Positions 5,494-8,791 of a stretch of 8,791 nucleotides of DNA are shown in pieces. The notes below the pieces were generated by a model. It was not told the origin of the DNA, did no database searches, and was given only the letters and a program-made list of their open reading frames with translations. Position 1 is the stretch's first letter; every line of letters starts with the position of its first letter. The translations under genes and the position numbers were made by a program. This DNA is from Gammaproteobacteria bacterium (lineage in GTDB: Bacteria > Pseudomonadota > Gammaproteobacteria > Nitrosococcales > Methylophagaceae): NCBI GenBank assembly GCA_002402245.1, contig NVVP01000052.1:9619-18409 (forward strand). The letters are read 5' to 3'.

Positions 5494-8058
5494 ATGGTCG
5501 CATCTTTGCTGTTTCAAACGGGTCAAACCATCGCCACGCGCTATGATATTAAAGGCTTTATCTCTGATAATGGTATGGGCGGAATTTATCAGGCACAAGA
5601 TAAAGAGACAGATGAAGCTGTACTGATTAATACACTGTCATCATCAGATGACATCGCTAGAAATAATTTTCTGATTGAAGCAAATGCATCACGGCTGCTT
5701 TCTCATCCTCATATTGTGCCAGTATTGGATGTACACAGTGAAGGTGAACTGTGTTTCCTTAGTACAAAAAATCCGAAAGGGGACACCTTACGACATGTAA
5801 TGGATAGTCGTAATAAACAAGACCGCCCATTTACCGAAAGTGAACTCAGCGGTATCTTTGCTTCTCTGATTTCTGCTTTGAATTACGCTCAAGAGCAAGG
5901 TGAAGTACTTCACCGAGATATTAAGCCTGAAAATATTTATTTAACTCGCTTAGGCGAATATCAATTAACAGGCTTTGGTATTGCTCGCGCTATGAACGCC
6001 CGTCAGCGCACAGTGTCAGGTGTGGCCTTAGGTACGGCTTATTATATCGCTCCTGAAATCCTTAAAGGCACAGAAAAAATTGATAGTCGTGCCGATCAAT
6101 ATTCTCTTGCAGTATTGGCCTATGAACTACTGACCGGTAGAGTGCCTACGGGCCGATTCAAACCACTAGATGAATTAAATACCGCTGTGTCTCGTTCATT
6201 CAGTGATGCTGTAAAAAAGTCATTATCGGTTAAACCGGAAGATAGGTTTCAATCACACAAACAGTTTTTGATGGCATTACAGGGGAAGTCGACATCTAAA
6301 CTATCTCAATTTGCTACGTATTCTATTGTTATCGGCTTAGTTATCTTTGCGGGAAGTTATTTAACTAATCAGCAGCAAGCAGTGCCGCCTATTTTAGCTG
6401 ATCAAGAACAGCTTGAGAAAGAGCTTCAAGTTAGCATGATAGAAGTGGCACAACTCACTGAGTTGAAACGCGTGGTTGATGAGTTGAATAGTAAAAGGGA
6501 ACAGCTTAAATTATTACTTACAACAAGTAAGCCTTCGGAGTTGAACCAGATAGAACATTGGCTTACTAGTTCAAATAATTATGTAGTTTCAGAAGCGACA
6601 TTAGCGCCACTCAATACTCGCAGAGATAAAGCTATGTTAACGCTTGAACAGCATCCTAATGATACTGAAGCCTTACAAATTGTTGAAGATCTTACTAGCC
6701 GCTATAAGATAGTATTAGTCGAGTTTACAGCTGCAAAAGAGTTATATGAAATAGAAAAACAACTAAGTACTGTCCAGCAGAAATGGACTGGTTATTCCTT
6801 AGGCAAACCAACTGAACTTAAACAAGCTGGAATTCAATTAATTGAAGTTAACAAACAGCTTGAATCTGGTCAGGTAACAAAATCATTAGCAGGCTATGAA
6901 CAAGTCATTAACTTATATCACACGGCCAATAAACAAGCTGAAAACATAGCTTCATCTCGGAACAAGTCGCTAGCGGCACAACAAAAATGGTTAAATCGGG
7001 AAATTGATCAGGACTTATTAGCAACTAAATTACAGCAACAAGCAGGCACTCATCAAAGTCAGGCTGAAAACAATCAACAACAAGGCAAGTTAGATGCCGC
7101 AGTAACGCAGTGGCAAGCAAGCGAACAGACTTGGTTGGCCGCTTATCAATCTGTTGTTCAGCAAGCAGATGAAATTGCTGAGGTAAATGAAGAAAAATTA
7201 ATCGAACAACAAAAACAGCAAGCTTTAGCTATAAAACAACTTGAAGAGCAATTATTGGCTGAGGAAGAGGCTAAAAAAGCACAGTTTATTGAAAATGACT
7301 TAGCTGAAAATCTAGCGGTAGTTGAATTAGAAGCTGAGTCCGTAGCTATTGATTTAAAACAGTGGGTAGGCGAACTTATTTCTATCCCAAGTGGTACGTT
7401 TACAATGGGCTGTGTGACCTCGACCAGCTGTGATGAAAGTGAATATCCCGTTCATAAGGTATCTATTAATACATTTAAAATGGGCCAAACAGAAGTTACA
7501 CAAGCACAATATCAGCGTTGTGTCGATGATAATGCCTGTTCGAGTGTTTCTGAGCAGCTTAAAGCTATGGAAAATCATCCAGTAATGAATGTGAGTTGGC
7601 ATGATGCCCAACAATATATTGAATGGCTCAATAATAAAACAGCTAAGGCCTTTCGCTTAGCAACAGAATCTGAATGGGAATATGCCGCACGCGGCGGCAG
7701 TACTAGTGCCTATAGTTGGGGCGATACAATAAGTAGCAATCAAGCAAACTGTTATAAAAAGCACTGTGGTGATAACTATCCCCAAACAGCGCCTGTTAAG
7801 TCATTTCCAGCTAATGGCTACGGTTTATATGACATGCATGGCAATGTGTGGGAATGGACTAAAGACTGTTGGCACGGTGATTATTCTAATGCGGCCAGTG
7901 GAGGTCAAGCTTGGTTAGCCGGTAACTGTGGCAAACGTGTTCGCCGAGGTGGTGCATGGAGTTCGGGTGCCGACTATTTACGCTCAGCTACACGCAGTTG
8001 GTATGCAAGCTCAACACGTAATAAGAGTAATGGATTTAGGCTTGTGTTGCCTTACTAG
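5494..8058 (+). CDS. Membrane pseudokinase with periplasmic SUMF1/FGE-like domain
   Basis: An 854-residue single-pass membrane protein. Residues about 17-262 form a PknB-type Ser/Thr kinase fold, with HRDIKPEN (140-147), an activation segment ending in APE (186-188) and RADQYSL (199-205). A membrane helix lies near 273-290. Gln/Glu/Lys-rich predicted coiled coil fills about 300-625. A SUMF1/EgtB/PvdO-type domain (about 628-854) carries SGTFTMG, TEVTQAQY, FRLATESEWEYAARGG, GNVWEW and RRGGAWSS. Kinase activity is doubtful: the VAIK lysine is Asn46, the DFG aspartate is Gly160, and two glycine-loop positions are Ser24 and Asn26. The C-terminal domain has no cysteines where formylglycine-generating enzymes have their catalytic pair (Ser824 and Leu829 instead). 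Such kinase-FGE fusions are a known bacterial architecture, but their substrates are mostly unknown. The start is ATG with AGGG (5482-5485) 8 nt upstream. It stands alone after a terminator; its role is probably envelope sensing or scaffolding (inference). Confidence 0.88.
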   Translation: MVASLLFQTGQTIATRYDIKGFISDNGMGGIYQAQDKETDEAVLINTLSSSDDIARNNFLIEANASRLLSHPHIVPVLDVHSEGELCFLSTKNPKGDTLRHVMDSRNKQDRPFTESELSGIFASLISALNYAQEQGEVLHRDIKPENIYLTRLGEYQLTGFGIARAMNARQRTVSGVALGTAYYIAPEILKGTEKIDSRADQYSLAVLAYELLTGRVPTGRFKPLDELNTAVSRSFSDAVKKSLSVKPEDRFQSHKQFLMALQGKSTSKLSQFATYSIVIGLVIFAGSYLTNQQQAVPPILADQEQLEKELQVSMIEVAQLTELKRVVDELNSKREQLKLLLTTSKPSELNQIEHWLTSSNNYVVSEATLAPLNTRRDKAMLTLEQHPNDTEALQIVEDLTSRYKIVLVEFTAAKELYEIEKQLSTVQQKWTGYSLGKPTELKQAGIQLIEVNKQLESGQVTKSLAGYEQVINLYHTANKQAENIASSRNKSLAAQQKWLNREIDQDLLATKLQQQAGTHQSQAENNQQQGKLDAAVTQWQASEQTWLAAYQSVVQQADEIAEVNEEKLIEQQKQQALAIKQLEEQLLAEEEAKKAQFIENDLAENLAVVELEAESVAIDLKQWVGELISIPSGTFTMGCVTSTSCDESEYPVHKVSINTFKMGQTEVTQAQYQRCVDDNACSSVSEQLKAMENHPVMNVSWHDAQQYIEWLNNKTAKAFRLATESEWEYAARGGSTSAYSWGDTISSNQANCYKKHCGDNYPQTAPVKSFPANGYGLYDMHGNVWEWTKDCWHGDYSNAASGGQAWLAGNCGKRVRRGGAWSSGADYLRSATRSWYASSTRNKSNGFRLVLPY
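7375..8055 (+). other. SUMF1/FGE-like domain with eight periplasmic cysteines
   Basis: This codes for residues about 628-854 of the kinase-like protein. The fold is recognised from the SGTFTMG start, the WEYAARGG and GNVWEW motifs and the RRGGAW end. Eight cysteines fall in four local pairs (640/646, 676/682, 753/758, 792/812), while the 600 residues before contain almost none. This is the pattern expected of disulphides formed in the periplasm, which supports an N-in, C-out topology. The pairing is proposed from spacing only. Confidence 0.7.
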
Positions 8059-8060
8059 TA

Positions 8061-8408
8061 TTAATTACTAATCGTTCCCTTTGACCAGATAAGTTCGAAA
8101 TATTCTTGAGTGACAGTTTCAAGTTCATTTTCATGAAATATTTTGGGGCTATCAGTCCAAAATCCAATATTTCTATCGTTTGGAGATGAAAATAGAAATT
8201 TATTGTTTTCATTCAGGCCTATCTCTCTCATTGGAATGCCATTATCATCAATTTCTATAAGCCATTTCTCAACTTTTGGATATAACTTTTCGTGGTCTAA
8301 ATTTCCACTAGGGATAAAGAATAATATGGCTTTAATAATGCGAATAGATAGGGCATTCATTTCTTCTTTATCCCAGTCTGTTGCTAGTGTTGTATATCCA
8401 TAATTCAT
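8061..8408 (-). CDS. Small hypothetical protein downstream of nnrS
   Basis: I do not recognise this 115-residue protein. It has no signal peptide, no convincing membrane helix and no cysteine. It is rich in aromatic residues, Asn, Glu and Ile. The central stretch EIDDNGIPMREIGLNENN (about 52-69) followed by RNIGFWTDS looks like a conserved core. The start codon is the complement of 8406-8408. The only Shine-Dalgarno-like bases (AGGA of the upstream stop region) are about 17 nt away, so initiation may depend on translation of the preceding NnrS gene, whose stop is 14 nt upstream. Its stop lies 2 nt from that of the convergent kinase-like gene. The DNA appears more A+T-rich than its neighbours. 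A small overlapping plus-strand reading frame inside it has no start context or recognisable product, so the minus-strand frame is preferred. Function unknown; an immunity-like or accessory soluble protein is conceivable but unsupported. Confidence 0.6.
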   Translation of the reverse strand: MNYGYTTLATDWDKEEMNALSIRIIKAILFFIPSGNLDHEKLYPKVEKWLIEIDDNGIPMREIGLNENNKFLFSSPNDRNIGFWTDSPKIFHENELETVTQEYFELIWSKGTISN

Positions 8409-8422
8409 CTTAAATAACCATT

Positions 8423-8791
8423 TTATCCTGGTTTTCCATCCGATCTAGGACGAATAAATATCATTAAGTAATGATATAAAAATATAGCAAAAGCGATAAT
8501 CCATAAGCCTTGTGTAGTGCCGATAATATGTAAATAAGCACTCGGTATAAATATGGGTAAGATGACCCGCATGAGCGTGCCTAAGAATAGTAAAGCAAAC
8601 ACCCATTTGAGTGCAGATGGAGGCTGATTAATATTTCGGCCAGTATGACCTAAAGAGATTCTTGCCATCATGCCTAAGGTCATCATACCTATGCCACCAT
8701 AGGTAAAAGCATGTAATGGAATAGTATAGGAATACAGTCCGTAAAAGTTAATGGCTTTGAGTATAAAGCCAACAATAAACATGCTGTAGCC
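8423..8791 (-). CDS. nnrS: NnrS-family haem/copper membrane protein, C-terminal part (partial)
   Basis: The last 122 codons of a polytopic membrane protein; the frame is open to the window edge, so the N-terminal two thirds or more are missing (NnrS proteins are about 400 residues). The family signature GGIGMMTLGMMARISLGHTGR (encoded around 8633-8695) is clear. Further hydrophobic helices follow (ALKWVFALLFLGTLMRVILPIFI and GLWIIAFAIFLYHYLMIFI), ending with a short basic cytoplasmic-type tail (RPRSDGKPG). NnrS proteins are inner-membrane haem- and copper-containing proteins associated with nitric-oxide stress and denitrification, where they are linked to protection from damage by NO-iron complexes. 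The internal ATG at 8782 is not a start because the frame continues upstream. It is followed 14 nt later by the small unknown gene, probably on one transcript. Confidence 0.88.
   Translation of the reverse strand, partial: GYSMFIVGFILKAINFYGLYSYTIPLHAFTYGGIGMMTLGMMARISLGHTGRNINQPPSALKWVFALLFLGTLMRVILPIFIPSAYLHIIGTTQGLWIIAFAIFLYHYLMIFIRPRSDGKPG

Noticed and set aside
8050..8072. Bidirectional terminator between the convergent genes
   Set aside because: Only a weak 5-bp A+T stem (TAGTA/TACTA) is present, without a G+C-rich stem.
8143..8403. Plus-strand 86-codon open frame
   Set aside because: It is antisense to the better supported minus-strand small gene, has no ribosome binding site, and gives no recognisable protein.
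8423..8782. A complete 119-residue membrane protein starting at the ATG complementary to 8780-8782
   Set aside because: The frame stays open to the window edge, and the sequence matches only the C-terminal part of the longer NnrS family.

Overview
The window looks like chromosomal DNA of a moderately A+T-rich gammaproteobacterium. The support is the gene types (NnrS, ExbB-like protein, TonB-era Fur control, a kinase/SUMF1-type fusion) and codon use; I cannot name a genus. No rRNA, tRNA, CRISPR array, insertion sequence or phage gene is visible.

Region 1 (1-5354) is a divergent locus. On the minus strand only the first 20 codons of a gene are present (1-62). They encode a secretion signal-like N terminus, and a good sigma70 promoter whose -10 hexamer sits inside a convincing Fur box drives the gene. 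On the plus strand a three-gene operon follows: an ExbB/TolQ/MotA-like inner-membrane protein (351-929), a DUF2149/ExbD-like one-helix protein overlapping it by 14 nt (916-1221), and a 1336-residue CobN/BchH-type class I chelatase subunit (1252-5262). The operon ends at a strong hairpin terminator (5323-5354). The chelatase is atypical. It carries an N-terminal signal peptide and a C-terminal membrane anchor, so it should work in the periplasm, and the locus has no AAA+ ATPase partner (CobS/CobT, ChlI/ChlD type). The ExbB/ExbD-like pair suggests an envelope (de)chelatase energised by proton flow, similar in gene content to the hmuS/hmuU/hmuV genes of Bacteroidetes haem-uptake loci. Metal removal from, or handling of, an imported tetrapyrrole under iron control is my working inference.

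Region 2 (5494-8058) is a single gene for an 854-residue membrane protein: cytoplasmic Ser/Thr kinase-like domain, one transmembrane helix, long coiled-coil/Gln-rich periplasmic stalk, and a C-terminal SUMF1/FGE-like domain. The kinase domain has lost the beta3 lysine, the DFG aspartate and two glycine-loop glycines. The SUMF1-like domain lacks the two formylglycine-generating cysteines. It therefore looks like a signalling or scaffold protein built from two degenerate enzyme folds.

Region 3 (8061-8791) is on the minus strand: the C-terminal part of an NnrS-family haem/copper membrane protein running off the window edge, followed 14 nt later by a small unrecognised gene that converges on the kinase gene with a gap of only 2 nt.
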